Source: Streptomyces sp. NBC_00483 (GTDB lineage: Bacteria; Actinomycetota; Actinomycetes; Streptomycetales; Streptomycetaceae). From it: a DNA stretch of 64,000 nt. Shown piece by piece: positions 1 through 8,544 of this stretch (position 1 is its first letter; every line of letters begins with the position of its first letter). The stretch is from NCBI RefSeq assembly GCF_036013745.1, contig NZ_CP107880.1, positions 7,750,001 to 7,814,000 of the forward strand, in the 5' to 3' direction. The position numbers were made by a program, and so were the translations under genes. The notes under the pieces are model-generated. The model did no database searches. It saw only the letters and a program-made list of their open reading frames with translations, and was not told the origin of the DNA.

Positions 1-759
1 GTCCTCCGTCGGTGACTCGACGATTTGTTCTGCCTCGCCGGACTCGATGAAGCGGCCGTCGCGCATGACGTGGATGCGGTCCGAGATCAGGCGGGCCACG
101 CCCAGGTCGTGGGTGATCATCAACAGGCCGACGCCATCCGTCTCCTGGAGGGCCATGAGGAGGTCGAGGACCTCGGCCTGGACCGTTGCGTCGAGGGCCG
201 ATGTCGGTTCGTCCGCCACCAGGAGGCGTGGTTCGGCGGCGAGGGCGATGGCGATCAGGACGCGTTGCAGCATGCCGCCGGAGAATTCCTGCGGGTAGGC
301 CTTCCAGCGGCGTGCGGGATCGCTGATGCGGACCCGTTCCATCAGGGCCGTGCCCCGGTCGCGTATCTCCGCGCGGCCGATGCCGGGGTGGCGCAGGCGG
401 AGGGCGTCGCCGAGTTGGCGGCCGATGGTGTGCACCGGGCTGAGCGCCGTCATCGGGTCCTGGGGGATCAGGGAGACGGTGCGGCCGCGGGCCCGACGGG
501 CGGCCGCGGGGTCGGCGATCACGTCCTCGCCGGCGATCCGCGCGCTGCCGGAGAGGACGGCGAGGCCCTCGGGGAGGAGGCGCAGTACGCCCATGGCCGT
601 GGTCGACTTGCCGGAGCCGGACTCGCCGATGAGGGTGACCGTCTCGCCCTCGTGGACCGTGAAGCTCACGCCGTCCACGGCGCGTACGATGCCGCGGCCC
701 GTGACCAGTTCGATCTGGAGGTTCGTCACGTCCAGGAGTGGTTGCTGAGTGGGTGTCAT
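1..759 (-). CDS. Dipeptide/oligopeptide ABC transporter ATP-binding subunit (DppD-like), 3' end outside window
   Basis: This subunit hydrolyses ATP to drive uptake through the two permeases encoded just upstream. The 253 visible codons show the P-loop GESGSGKS at about residues 45-52, a Q-loop PQDP near 99, the signature FSGGM at 158-162 and Walker B LLVADEP near 178-184, followed by the H-loop MITHD. Family members run to about 260-330 residues, so only the C-terminus is missing. The ATG at 757-759 overlaps the permease stop as ATGA, which implies translational coupling. A second ATPase (DppF-like) would be expected beyond the window edge. Confidence 0.9.
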   Translation of the reverse strand, partial: MTPTQQPLLDVTNLQIELVTGRGIVRAVDGVSFTVHEGETVTLIGESGSGKSTTAMGVLRLLPEGLAVLSGSARIAGEDVIADPAAARRARGRTVSLIPQDPMTALSPVHTIGRQLGDALRLRHPGIGRAEIRDRGTALMERVRISDPARRWKAYPQEFSGGMLQRVLIAIALAAEPRLLVADEPTSALDATVQAEVLDLLMALQETDGVGLLMITHDLGVARLISDRIHVMRDGRFIESGEAEQIVESPTED

Positions 760-1661
760 GTCTGGGCTCCCTTCGTCGACTTGAGGGCGGGGACGCGGTC
801 GCGCAGGCCGTCGCCGACGAGGTTGACGCCGACCACCAGCAGCGCGATGACCAGGCCGGGCAGTGTCACCAGCCACCACGACGTGGTGAGGTAGGCCTGG
901 CCGTCGGAGATGATGCGGCCCCATGTCGCGAACGGGCGTTGGGGGCCGGCGCCGAGGAAGCTGAGCGAGCTCTCCAGGAGGACGGCCTGGGCCAGGAGCA
1001 GCAGGATCACCAACGCCGCCGGGCGCACGATGTTCGGGATCACGTGGCGGCCGAGGACCGACCATCCGCGCAGGCCCAGGAGGCGGGCGGCAGCCACGTA
1101 CGGCTTCTCGCGTTCCACGAGGACGAGGGAACGGGTCAGGCGGGCCACCTCCGGCCACTGTGCGACCGCGATCACCGCCGTGATGACGGGGATCGACGGG
1201 CCGAACAGGGCGACGACCAGAAGGAGCATCATCAGGAGGGGCAGGGCGAGTTGGGCTTCCAGGAGGCGGGAGACGACCGTGTCGACCCAGCCGCCGAAGT
1301 AGCCTGCGGCCGAACCCGCGGCGATGCCGATCAGGCCGGACACGATCACGGCCAGCACACCCACCGTCAGTGACACCTGGCCGCCCAGCAGGATCCGGGC
1401 GAGCAGATCGCGGCCCAGCTGGTCCGTGCCGAACAGGTGGCCCTCGGTGAGCGGCGGGAGCCTGCGGGCCGCCAGGTTCTGCGCGTTGGCGTCCGGCAGG
1501 GGGAGTACGCGGGCGAGTGCGACGGGCAGCACGACCATCGCCGCGCACACCGCGCCCACCCAGAGTTTGAAGCGGGCGCTGCGCCGCTGGCGGGTCGCCG
1601 TGGCCCGCCTGAGGTCGCGGGCGGTGACGGCGCTGGGTGCGGGGGAAAGCGTGGCGGACAT
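756..1661 (-). CDS. ABC transporter permease, DppC type
   Basis: This 301-residue integral membrane subunit has an N-terminal cytoplasmic stretch and then about six membrane segments. It carries the family hallmark FGTDQLGRDLLARI near residues 77-90, found in DppC/OppC proteins. The EAA loop that contacts the ATPase lies near residues 185-215 (KPYVAAARLLGLRGW). It begins 3 bp after the DppB-like gene and ends in an ATGA overlap with the ATPase gene, so all are one operon. It should pair with the upstream permease; the substrate (peptide or another small acidic compound) cannot be read from the sequence. Confidence 0.92.
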   Translation of the reverse strand: MSATLSPAPSAVTARDLRRATATRQRRSARFKLWVGAVCAAMVVLPVALARVLPLPDANAQNLAARRLPPLTEGHLFGTDQLGRDLLARILLGGQVSLTVGVLAVIVSGLIGIAAGSAAGYFGGWVDTVVSRLLEAQLALPLLMMLLLVVALFGPSIPVITAVIAVAQWPEVARLTRSLVLVEREKPYVAAARLLGLRGWSVLGRHVIPNIVRPAALVILLLLAQAVLLESSLSFLGAGPQRPFATWGRIISDGQAYLTTSWWLVTLPGLVIALLVVGVNLVGDGLRDRVPALKSTKGAQT

Positions 1662-1664
1662 GGC

Positions 1665-2600
1665 TCAGGCCGCCTTTCCGAGTCGTACCCGCGGGTCGAG
1701 CAGCGGGTAGCAGAGGTCGACGACGAGTTGGACCAGCAGTGCGAGTGCGGCCGTGACCAGGACCGTTGCCTGGATCAGGGGGTAGTCGCGGGTGTCGAGG
1801 GCGCGGACGACGAGCGAGCCGACGCCCGGCCAGCCGAAGACGACCTCGACGACCACGACACCGTTGAGCAGCGCCGCGAACCGGGTGCCGACGGCGGTGA
1901 CCAGCGGCACCGCCGAGTTGGCGAGTGCGTAGCGCCAGGTCAGGGCGCGCTCGCTGACACCGCGCGAGCGGGCCACGGTTACGTACGAGGAGGCGAGCGC
2001 GGTGGACATCTCGCGGCGTACGAGCCGGGAGACCAGGGCGAGTTGGAGGAGCGCGACGGTGATCGTCGGCAGGACCAGTCCGCCCCAGGAGGTGAAGCCC
2101 GAGGCCGGCAGGACGGGGAACAGGACCGCGAAGACGGTGAGGAGCATGACGCCGGTCCAGAAGTCGGGCATGGACTGCCCGGTGATCGTGAAGATGTTGG
2201 CGCCCAACTCGCGTGCGCTGTCCGCGTGATGGGCCATCCACACGCCGAGCGGCACCGCCACGACGACCGTCACGGCGATCGCCGAGACCGCGAGCGTGAG
2301 GGTGTACGGAAGGCGGTCCATGACCACGTCGAAGGCCGGGGCGTGGAACGAGTAGCTGGTGCCGAAGTTTCCGCTGACCAGGTCCCGTAGATAGATTCCG
2401 TACTGCTCGAAAAGTGGTCTGTCGAGGCCGAACTGGGCTCGGATGCGCGCGAGTTCGGAGGTCGATGCCGTCGGGCCCGCGTACGCGGACGCCGGGTCGC
2501 CCGGTGCCATCCGGATCAGCAGGAACACGACGGTCAGAGTGAGGAAGACGGTCAGGACGCTCTGGCCGAGACGCCGAGCGAGGTACGTGGCCGTGGCCAT
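1665..2600 (-). CDS. ABC transporter permease, DppB type
   Basis: This 311-residue permease starts with the usual DppB N-terminus (YLARRLGQSVLTVFLTL) and contains RMAPGDPA near residue 30, a motif of the OppB/DppB family. The EAA loop SYVTVARSRGVSERAL lies near 200-215. A GGAGGG ribosome binding site precedes the ATG by 7 nt. The gene starts 3 bp after the solute-binding protein gene, so binding protein, two permeases and ATPase are read together. Confidence 0.92.
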   Translation of the reverse strand: MATATYLARRLGQSVLTVFLTLTVVFLLIRMAPGDPASAYAGPTASTSELARIRAQFGLDRPLFEQYGIYLRDLVSGNFGTSYSFHAPAFDVVMDRLPYTLTLAVSAIAVTVVVAVPLGVWMAHHADSARELGANIFTITGQSMPDFWTGVMLLTVFAVLFPVLPASGFTSWGGLVLPTITVALLQLALVSRLVRREMSTALASSYVTVARSRGVSERALTWRYALANSAVPLVTAVGTRFAALLNGVVVVEVVFGWPGVGSLVVRALDTRDYPLIQATVLVTAALALLVQLVVDLCYPLLDPRVRLGKAA

Positions 2601-2603
2601 GGG

Positions 2604-4175
2604 TCAGCCCTCCAGCCGTACGGTCGACAGGTCGTAGCAGTTGAGCGGGGCCAGTTCGAGGTCGGTGACGCGGTCGCGGCGGGCCTGCACCGTCTTCGGC
2701 ACGAAGGACCACAGGCACGGCCAGGTGTCCCAGACCGCACGCTGCGCCGCGTTCAGCTTTTGGGTGCGCGTCTTCGCGTCCGTCTCCTCGGCGGCGTCGG
2801 ACAGTTGACGTTCGATGTGCGGCTTCACGTAGCCCATGAAGGCGTCACCCGTCTTGTCGTCCTCGGCGGTGCCCGCGTACATGGCCTGGAGGCTGGTGAG
2901 GGCCTGTCCCGTGGTGCCGGGGAAGCCGTTGCCGATCACGTCCCAGTCGCCGCCGCGGCCCTGCCGCCAGGCGAGGATGTCGCCGCCCGGCTGGAACTGC
3001 TTGAGCTGCGCGCGCACGCCGGCGTCCCGCAACATCTCCACCAGCGCCTCCATTACGGAGGCGTCGCCCGCGAACTCGCCGCTCTCCCAGATGATGGTGA
3101 GCCGCATCCCGTCGGCGCCCAGCGCCCTCAACTGCTTCCGGGCGGCGGCCGGATCGTGGTGGTACGACCCGGTGCGCACGGCCCCTTCGAGGGCCAGTGG
3201 CAGCACACCCTGCGCCTCCACCGCGGACTTGGTGAGGACGTCCTTGATGAGCGCGTCCCCGTCGACGGCGTGGGTGAGGGCCTTGCGGACGCGCGCGTCG
3301 GACAGCGGATACGACCTGGGCTTGCGGAAGTTGTAGAACAGCTGGCAGATCCGCACGCCGGGGACGCGGTCCAGGCGTACCCCGGGGAGCCCGTCGAGCT
3401 GGTCGGCGGAGTCCGGGGTGAGGGTGTCGACGACGTCGAGTTCGCCGCTGCGGATCCCGACGACCCGGCTGGACTCCTCGGGCACGAACCGGACTTGCAC
3501 CCGGTCGACGCCCGGCGGTGTGCCCCAGTAGTTCGGGTTGCGGGCGAGCGTGTACTCGCCGGTGCCGCTGTTCGCGGCGACCACCCGGTACGGTCCCGTG
3601 CCCACACCGGACCGCAGTTCCTCGGCGCGGTTGTCCGCGGCCGGGGTGATGAGGATGTTCGCCATCAGGCGGTCGAGCACGGGCACCGGGCGGCGTGTGT
3701 GCAGGAGGAACGTACGCTCGTCGACCCGTTCCACGGTGGGGAGTTCGGGGAAGAGGCCGCGGATGAACGAGCCGTCGACCTTCCCGTACAGGCGCAGCGC
3801 GGTCGCCACGTCCTCGACGCGCACGGGGCGCTTGTCGGAGTAGTGGATGCCGTCGCGCAGTCGCACCGTCCAGGTCGTCGGCGACGTCATCTCGAAGCGG
3901 TCGGCGAGGACTTGGGCGACCGACAGGTCCGGGCGGATCGCGGTGAGCGCCTGCCGCACGCCGCGCTGCACGGTGACGGCGGCGTCGAACTGGTTGAGCT
4001 TGTTGTCCAGGCTGACCAGGGAGCGGTTCAGGCCGAGCGAGAGCGTCCGCGGTCCTGGCGCACCCGTCGGTCCCGCGCAGGCGGTGAGCGGGCCGAGGGC
4101 CAGGCCGGCGCCACCGGCCGCGAGAGTGCGCAGCAGCGTGCGGCGGGAGGGATGGAGGTGAGGTGGGGAGGGCAT
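2604..4175 (-). CDS. Family 5 extracellular solute-binding lipoprotein of the Dpp-type importer
   Basis: This 523-residue binding protein captures substrate outside the membrane for the DppBCD-like importer. The start at 4175 is chosen because GAGAGG lies about 8 nt upstream; an ATG at 4202 in the same frame lacks that spacing. The N-terminus has a twin-arginine pair (PSRRTLLRTL) and then a lipobox-like LTAC near residue 32, so it is probably a Tat-exported lipoprotein. The body matches family 5 (SBP_bac_5) proteins, for example YSDKRPVRVEDV and ARNPNYWG. The genes upstream are catabolic enzymes, so the ligand may be an acid sugar conjugate rather than a peptide (inference). Confidence 0.88.
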   Translation of the reverse strand: MPSPPHLHPSRRTLLRTLAAGGAGLALGPLTACAGPTGAPGPRTLSLGLNRSLVSLDNKLNQFDAAVTVQRGVRQALTAIRPDLSVAQVLADRFEMTSPTTWTVRLRDGIHYSDKRPVRVEDVATALRLYGKVDGSFIRGLFPELPTVERVDERTFLLHTRRPVPVLDRLMANILITPAADNRAEELRSGVGTGPYRVVAANSGTGEYTLARNPNYWGTPPGVDRVQVRFVPEESSRVVGIRSGELDVVDTLTPDSADQLDGLPGVRLDRVPGVRICQLFYNFRKPRSYPLSDARVRKALTHAVDGDALIKDVLTKSAVEAQGVLPLALEGAVRTGSYHHDPAAARKQLRALGADGMRLTIIWESGEFAGDASVMEALVEMLRDAGVRAQLKQFQPGGDILAWRQGRGGDWDVIGNGFPGTTGQALTSLQAMYAGTAEDDKTGDAFMGYVKPHIERQLSDAAEETDAKTRTQKLNAAQRAVWDTWPCLWSFVPKTVQARRDRVTDLELAPLNCYDLSTVRLEG

Positions 4176-4219
4176 CGTCGACCTCTCGGGGGAGGGGCTC
4201 ATCGGAAGCGGGGCGAGGC

Positions 4220-5644
4220 TCAGGCGCCGGGTGTCAGGCCCAGCGTGTCCAGGACCGCGTACACCCCGAGGCAGACGATCGCCGCGCTGCTGATCACGAG
4301 GGCGGCGGTCAGCCAGGGGTTGGCGCGGAAGCGGGGCGGGACGCCGGTGTAGCGCAGGCGCCACACCGCGATCACGACGGCGAGCAGGAAGACGCCGCCG
4401 CCGATGCCACCGATCTGGACCATCAGGACGGGGGACTGCACCCACAGGAAGAAGCACATCCACACCGGGGGCAGACACCAGGTCAGGACCCGGATGGTGC
4501 GTGTGCGGGAGCGCACGTCGTGCCAGTCGATGACACCGAGCAGACCGAGGGTGTTGGCCCACAGGCGTGGCACGCTCGCCGACGACGCGACCGTCACGGA
4601 GAAGAGGACCGCGATCGCGCCGGCCAGGAAGAGGTACTGCGCCCACGGGCCGAGCACGTCGGTGTACATGTGCGAGAGCGTGGTGATCATGTCGTTGCCC
4701 TCGGGGACCAGGCCCTGCGGGTGCAGTACCGAGGCGCCGATCGTGTAGAAGGACAGCGTGCACAGGGTGCAGATGAGCCAGGAGACACCCACGTCGAGGC
4801 GCATGACCTTGAGCCACCCCTCGGCCCGTCGCGCCCGCTCCTCGGTGCCGTCGTCGGGGCCCGTCCAGCGGGCGTAGCCCTTCTCCAGACACCAGTACGT
4901 GTACGTCGTCATCTCGTCGGCGCCGACACCGGTGATGCCGAACATGGCGAGGGCGATGCCCACCGTGCCCGCCGGGATCTGGAAGCTCAGGCCCTCGGCG
5001 AGGTCGGCGGAGCCGTAGCCGAACGCGGTGAGGGGGAGGGCCAGGGCGAGGCCGACGGTGATGACCGTCTTGAGCGTGATGCCGATGACTTCGACCCGCT
5101 CGACGACGTGGTACTTGCCGGTCTGGAGGATGAGTACGGCGCCGGCCGTGACGATGACCGCCCAGATGGTGAGCGACGTGACGCTGAGCGAGCCGCCGTG
5201 GATCGGGAGCAGGATCGAACAGGCGGCGGCCGTACCGCCGATGATGCCGCCGCGCTGGAACATCTTGGCGAAGTCCATGCCGATCCAGAGCCAGTTGATC
5301 CAGCTCAGGCGGCCGATCCGGGGGCCGATGTCACGGAAGCCGTCCAGGGCGGGGCGGCCGGTGAGGATGGTCCAGCGGGCCAGCTCCATCTGCACCCACA
5401 CCTTGACCGCGGTGGAGATGATCACGAGCCAGAGCAGCGCGAAGCCGGCCCTGGCGCCGAGCGAGGTGGTGGTGATCAGCTCACCGGAGCCGACGACGGC
5501 CGCGGAGAGGATGAGCCCGGGACCGAGCCGGCGCAGTCGGCCGCGGAAGGTCTCGGGGGCCGGGCGGGCGTCTTCGGCGCGCAGGGCGTACGGGTCGGCC
5601 TGCGCGGGCGCCGGGGGGACGGCGCCGGTCGTGGTGGTGGACAT
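4220..5644 (-). CDS. Nramp-superfamily transporter lacking the canonical metal-site motifs
   Basis: This 474-residue protein has about eleven membrane segments and the Nramp fold signature GPGLILSAAVVGSGE at residues 41-55. Canonical Nramp proteins have DPGN in segment 1 and an MPH motif in segment 6. Here those positions read GSGE (52-55) and GADE (241-244), so the residues that bind Mn or Fe are gone. It is therefore unlikely to be a normal Mn/Fe importer. It sits inside an operon of 2-hydroxyacid and acid-sugar enzymes, which suggests an organic-acid or atypical-cation substrate (inference). GAGGA precedes the ATG by about 8 nt. Confidence 0.8.
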   Translation of the reverse strand: MSTTTTGAVPPAPAQADPYALRAEDARPAPETFRGRLRRLGPGLILSAAVVGSGELITTTSLGARAGFALLWLVIISTAVKVWVQMELARWTILTGRPALDGFRDIGPRIGRLSWINWLWIGMDFAKMFQRGGIIGGTAAACSILLPIHGGSLSVTSLTIWAVIVTAGAVLILQTGKYHVVERVEVIGITLKTVITVGLALALPLTAFGYGSADLAEGLSFQIPAGTVGIALAMFGITGVGADEMTTYTYWCLEKGYARWTGPDDGTEERARRAEGWLKVMRLDVGVSWLICTLCTLSFYTIGASVLHPQGLVPEGNDMITTLSHMYTDVLGPWAQYLFLAGAIAVLFSVTVASSASVPRLWANTLGLLGVIDWHDVRSRTRTIRVLTWCLPPVWMCFFLWVQSPVLMVQIGGIGGGVFLLAVVIAVWRLRYTGVPPRFRANPWLTAALVISSAAIVCLGVYAVLDTLGLTPGA

Positions 5645-5773
5645 GTGTCAGGTCCTCGGGGGTCTTCCGGCGTCTTCGCCGGAATCCGGACAGGGAGGTG
5701 TGGGAGGTGGCGCGGGTGGGGCTCGGTGTCTCGCTGGGGTCGGTCGATCAGGCGGTTCAGGTGGCCTGTCGGC

Positions 5774-6727
5774 TCAGGTGGCTTCGTGGTGTGCCGGCTC
5801 GCCCGCGAGGACGCGCACCACGTCCTCCGCGACCATCGCGCCCATCGTCCGGTTCGCCTCGGGGGTGCAGGCCGCCATGTGCGAGGTCAGCAGCGTGCGG
5901 GGCGCCCCGCGCAAGGGGTGATCGGCGGGGAGCGGTTCCGTGGTGAACGCGTCGAGGGCGGCCGCGCCGAGGTGGTCGGTGCCCAACAGCTCGGCGAGTG
6001 CCGTCTCGTCGATCAGGCCGCCGCGCGCGGCGTTGACCAGGATGGCGCCGCGCTTCATGGACTCCAGGCGGGCCCGGTCGAGGAGCGGGGCGCCGGACGG
6101 GTCCGGTGGGGTGTGCAGGCTGATGGCGTCGGCGCGCGCCAACAGGGCGTCCAGGCGCGCCGGTTCGGCGTCGAGTGCTCGGATGGTGTCGTCCGGTACG
6201 TAGGGGTCGTGGGCCAAGACCGACATGCCGAAGGCCCGCGCGTAACCGGCGAGCAGCCGACCGATCCGGCCGAATCCGACGATGCCCAGCGTCCTGCCGT
6301 GCAGCTCGGGGCCGAACAGCTTCGGCCAGTCGCCGAGTGACACCGCGACATGGGAGGCGGTGAGCGAGCGGGCCGCGGACAGCAGCAGGCCGAAGGTGTA
6401 CTCGGCGACGGCACGGGAGTTGCTGCCGGGCGCGCACACCACGGGGATGCCTCGGTCGCGGGCGGCGTCCAGGTCGATGGTGTCGACGCCCACGCCGTGC
6501 TTGGCGATCACCTTCAACCGCGGTGCGGCGTCCATGACTTCGGCGGTGATCGGGTCCATGCCGACGATCAGGGCGTCCGCCTCGGCGGCGAATTTCAGCA
6601 GCTCGGCTCCCGGCAGCGCCGCGTCCTCGCGCGGGCGCAGCGGACCCGCGCCCGCCGACTCCAGGATCTGCCACGGGCGGGCGGAGTGCCGGGCGAAGGT
6701 GGGTGTGGTGATGAGCGTCGTCGGCAT
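5774..6727 (-). CDS. D-isomer-specific 2-hydroxyacid dehydrogenase (phosphoglycerate/glyoxylate reductase type)
   Basis: This 317-residue NAD(P)H oxidoreductase reduces 2-oxo acids to D-2-hydroxyacids or the reverse. It shows the Rossmann motif GIVGFGRIGR near residues 148-157, the substrate-binding HGVGVDTIDL near 77-86, and the catalytic arginine in VNAARGGLIDE near 234. The glutamate of the DAFTTEPLP segment and a histidine in LTSHMAA complete the active site. Its ATG overlaps the aldolase stop as ATGA, so the two are coupled; it could act on the 2-oxo acid made or used by that aldolase. An in-frame extension to 7738 exists but overlaps the aldolase gene and is rejected. Confidence 0.9.
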   Translation of the reverse strand: MPTTLITTPTFARHSARPWQILESAGAGPLRPREDAALPGAELLKFAAEADALIVGMDPITAEVMDAAPRLKVIAKHGVGVDTIDLDAARDRGIPVVCAPGSNSRAVAEYTFGLLLSAARSLTASHVAVSLGDWPKLFGPELHGRTLGIVGFGRIGRLLAGYARAFGMSVLAHDPYVPDDTIRALDAEPARLDALLARADAISLHTPPDPSGAPLLDRARLESMKRGAILVNAARGGLIDETALAELLGTDHLGAAALDAFTTEPLPADHPLRGAPRTLLTSHMAACTPEANRTMGAMVAEDVVRVLAGEPAHHEAT

Positions 6728-7512
6728 CAGTGCGCGCCGCCGCGGGCCGCGTCCAGGTGGGACGTGGCGATCTGCTGGAGGTGGACGACGTCGGCGGCCA
6801 CCGTGGCGAACGTGAAGCCCTCCGCGAGGCGGCGGGCCGCGCTCGCGCCGTCGGCGTTGTGGATGCCGGCGGCGATGCCCGCGTCCTCCGCCGCCTTCCG
6901 TACGCGGATCAGGGCCTGCTCGAACTCGTCCTGCACGGACGGGTCGGACGACGTCGCGCCGCCGATGGCGAGGCGCAGGTCGGAGGGGCCGACGTAGATG
7001 CCGTCGAGTCCGGGCGTCGAGCAGATCTCCTCGACGTTGGCGAGCCCGTCGGCCGTCTCGATCATCGCGAGAACGGCGGTCGCGTCGTGCGTGTCGGCCG
7101 GGTTCGGGCCGACGCGGAGCTGGGCGCGCATCGGCCCGTAGCTGCGGCGGCCGAGCGGCGGGTAGCGCACGGCGGCCACGGCGTCGGCGGCGTCCTGCGC
7201 GGTGTCGATCAGCGGCACGATGACGGCGGTCGCGCCCGCGTCGAGGGCCTTGCCGATGTACGTGAGGTCGTTGGCCTCGACGCGCACCATCCCGACGGCC
7301 GTGGAGCCCTTGGTGTCGGTGGCGAGGAGGTTGTTCAGCATGCCCTGGTAGCCGAAGAGGCCGTGCTGGGCGTCGAAGGCGAGGTAGTCGTAGCCGACGC
7401 GGGCGAGGCGCTCGGCGGCGACGGGGGAGTCGAGCAACGACCAGTAGCCGATGAGCTGTTCGCGGTTGCGCAGCGCGGCGGTGAACTCGGCGGAGGTGCG
7501 ACCGGGGGCCAT
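6727..7512 (-). CDS. HpcH/HpaI aldolase (2-oxo-acid aldolase)
   Basis: This 261-residue class II pyruvate-type aldolase has a TIM barrel. Family landmarks are YLAFDAQHGLF (residues about 43-53, catalytic histidine), VRVEAND, the metal-binding glutamate of MIETADGLANVEEI near 150-163, and the metal aspartate in GIYVGPSDL near 171-179. Members cleave 4-hydroxy-2-oxo acids into pyruvate and an aldehyde. GGAG sits 6 nt before the ATG. Upstream is the aldo/keto reductase (51 bp gap) and downstream the D-2-hydroxyacid dehydrogenase (ATGA overlap), so aldehyde and 2-oxo acid products could be handled by its neighbours (inference). Confidence 0.9.
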   Translation of the reverse strand: MAPGRTSAEFTAALRNREQLIGYWSLLDSPVAAERLARVGYDYLAFDAQHGLFGYQGMLNNLLATDTKGSTAVGMVRVEANDLTYIGKALDAGATAVIVPLIDTAQDAADAVAAVRYPPLGRRSYGPMRAQLRVGPNPADTHDATAVLAMIETADGLANVEEICSTPGLDGIYVGPSDLRLAIGGATSSDPSVQDEFEQALIRVRKAAEDAGIAAGIHNADGASAARRLAEGFTFATVAADVVHLQQIATSHLDAARGGAH

Positions 7513-7563
7513 GGGTGTCTCCAGTAAGAGAGGTACGAGGGGGGAGGTGCGAGGGGGTGGGGG

Positions 7564-8544
7564 TCAGCGGTTGTAGGCGGGCATCGGGCCGCGCAGTCGG
7601 GCGCCGACCTCGTCGCAGGCGGTCAACACGTCCTCCGGCAGCCGGCCCTGGGCCGCGGCCGCGATATTGGCCCTGAGGTGGTCGACCTTGGAGCCGCCGA
7701 GCAGCAGGGCATCGGTGGAAGGGCGGGAGAGTAGCCAACGCAGGGACAGGTCGGTGAGCGGCAGTCCCGCGTCGGACGCGATCCGGGTCAGATCGCCCAC
7801 CGCGCGGAACAGGTCCTCGTTCCAGTACCGCTGCCGGTACATCGCCGCGACCTTGGAGTCACCGAACCGGCCCTCCTCCGGGGCCTGTTCGAAGGTGTGT
7901 CGGCCGGTGAGGAGGCCGCCGCCGAGCGGGTTGTAGACCATGGTGTGCAGCCCGGTCTCCGCGGCGAACTCGACGTACTCCTCCTCGATGCGGCGCGCGA
8001 GCAGGTTGTGCAGCTGCTGCGCGACAACGGGGCGCGGGGCGCTCACCTCGTCGGCCACCCGGTTCAGTTCGGCGATCTGCCAGGCCGCGTAGTTGGAGAC
8101 GCCGAGCGCGCGCACCTTGCCGGCCTTCACGAACTCGGCGACGGTGTCGAGGGTTTCGGAGAGCGGCGTCGCACGGTCCGGCTGGTGCAGGTAGAAGAGG
8201 TCCACGTGGTCCGTGCCCAGGCGGCGGAGGCTGCCGTCGAGCGCGGCGCGCAGGCCCTCGGCGGACAGTGGCGCGTGCTCGCCCTGGTCGGGGTGCGGGA
8301 TGCCGGCCTTCGTCGCGAGCACGACCTTGTCGCGGCGTCCTGGCAGCAGTTCGGCGAGGATGCGCTCGCTGTCGCTGCCCGCGTAGCCGTTGGCGGTGTC
8401 CACGCCCGTGATGCCCGCGTCGAGTGCGGCGTCCAGCATCGCGGCGGCCGTCGCGCGGTCCGCGGTGTCGCCGAAGGTCATGGTGCCGAGGACGAGGCGG
8501 GACAACGGGACGGGGGCGTGCGGGAGTTGGATGCCGGGGGTCAC
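7564..8544 (-). CDS. Aldo/keto reductase
   Basis: This 326-residue NADPH-dependent reductase is the first gene of the long minus-strand operon. The catalytic tetrad can be located: aspartate in GVDTANGYAGSD, tyrosine of that same segment, lysine in KVVLATKAGI and histidine in DLFYLHQPD. The C-terminal cofactor loop contains LLLGGSKVDHLRANI. The GTG at 8544 is preferred because GGAAGGA precedes it; the longer frame to 8691 lies in repeat-rich DNA with no such site. It resembles the family that includes L-glyceraldehyde reductases, but the substrate is unknown. Confidence 0.88.
   Translation of the reverse strand: MTPGIQLPHAPVPLSRLVLGTMTFGDTADRATAAAMLDAALDAGITGVDTANGYAGSDSERILAELLPGRRDKVVLATKAGIPHPDQGEHAPLSAEGLRAALDGSLRRLGTDHVDLFYLHQPDRATPLSETLDTVAEFVKAGKVRALGVSNYAAWQIAELNRVADEVSAPRPVVAQQLHNLLARRIEEEYVEFAAETGLHTMVYNPLGGGLLTGRHTFEQAPEEGRFGDSKVAAMYRQRYWNEDLFRAVGDLTRIASDAGLPLTDLSLRWLLSRPSTDALLLGGSKVDHLRANIAAAAQGRLPEDVLTACDEVGARLRGPMPAYNR

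Noticed and set aside
2604..4892. 762-codon version of the solute-binding protein
   Set aside because: The extra N-terminal part overlaps the Nramp-like gene and is arginine/proline-rich shadow; the ribosome site and Tat signal support 4175.
4220..5644. Annotation as a manganese/iron importer
   Set aside because: The fold is Nramp but the metal-ligand motifs are replaced; naming the metal would be unsupported.
4163..6340. 725-codon open frame on the plus strand
   Set aside because: It lies antisense to the Nramp-like and dehydrogenase genes, has low-complexity composition rich in G, A, R, E and D, and no domain. Long antisense frames are normal at this GC content.
5774..7738. Long 5' extension of the hydroxyacid dehydrogenase frame
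   Set aside because: It would overlap the whole aldolase gene; the protein start at 6727 matches the family and forms an ATGA overlap.
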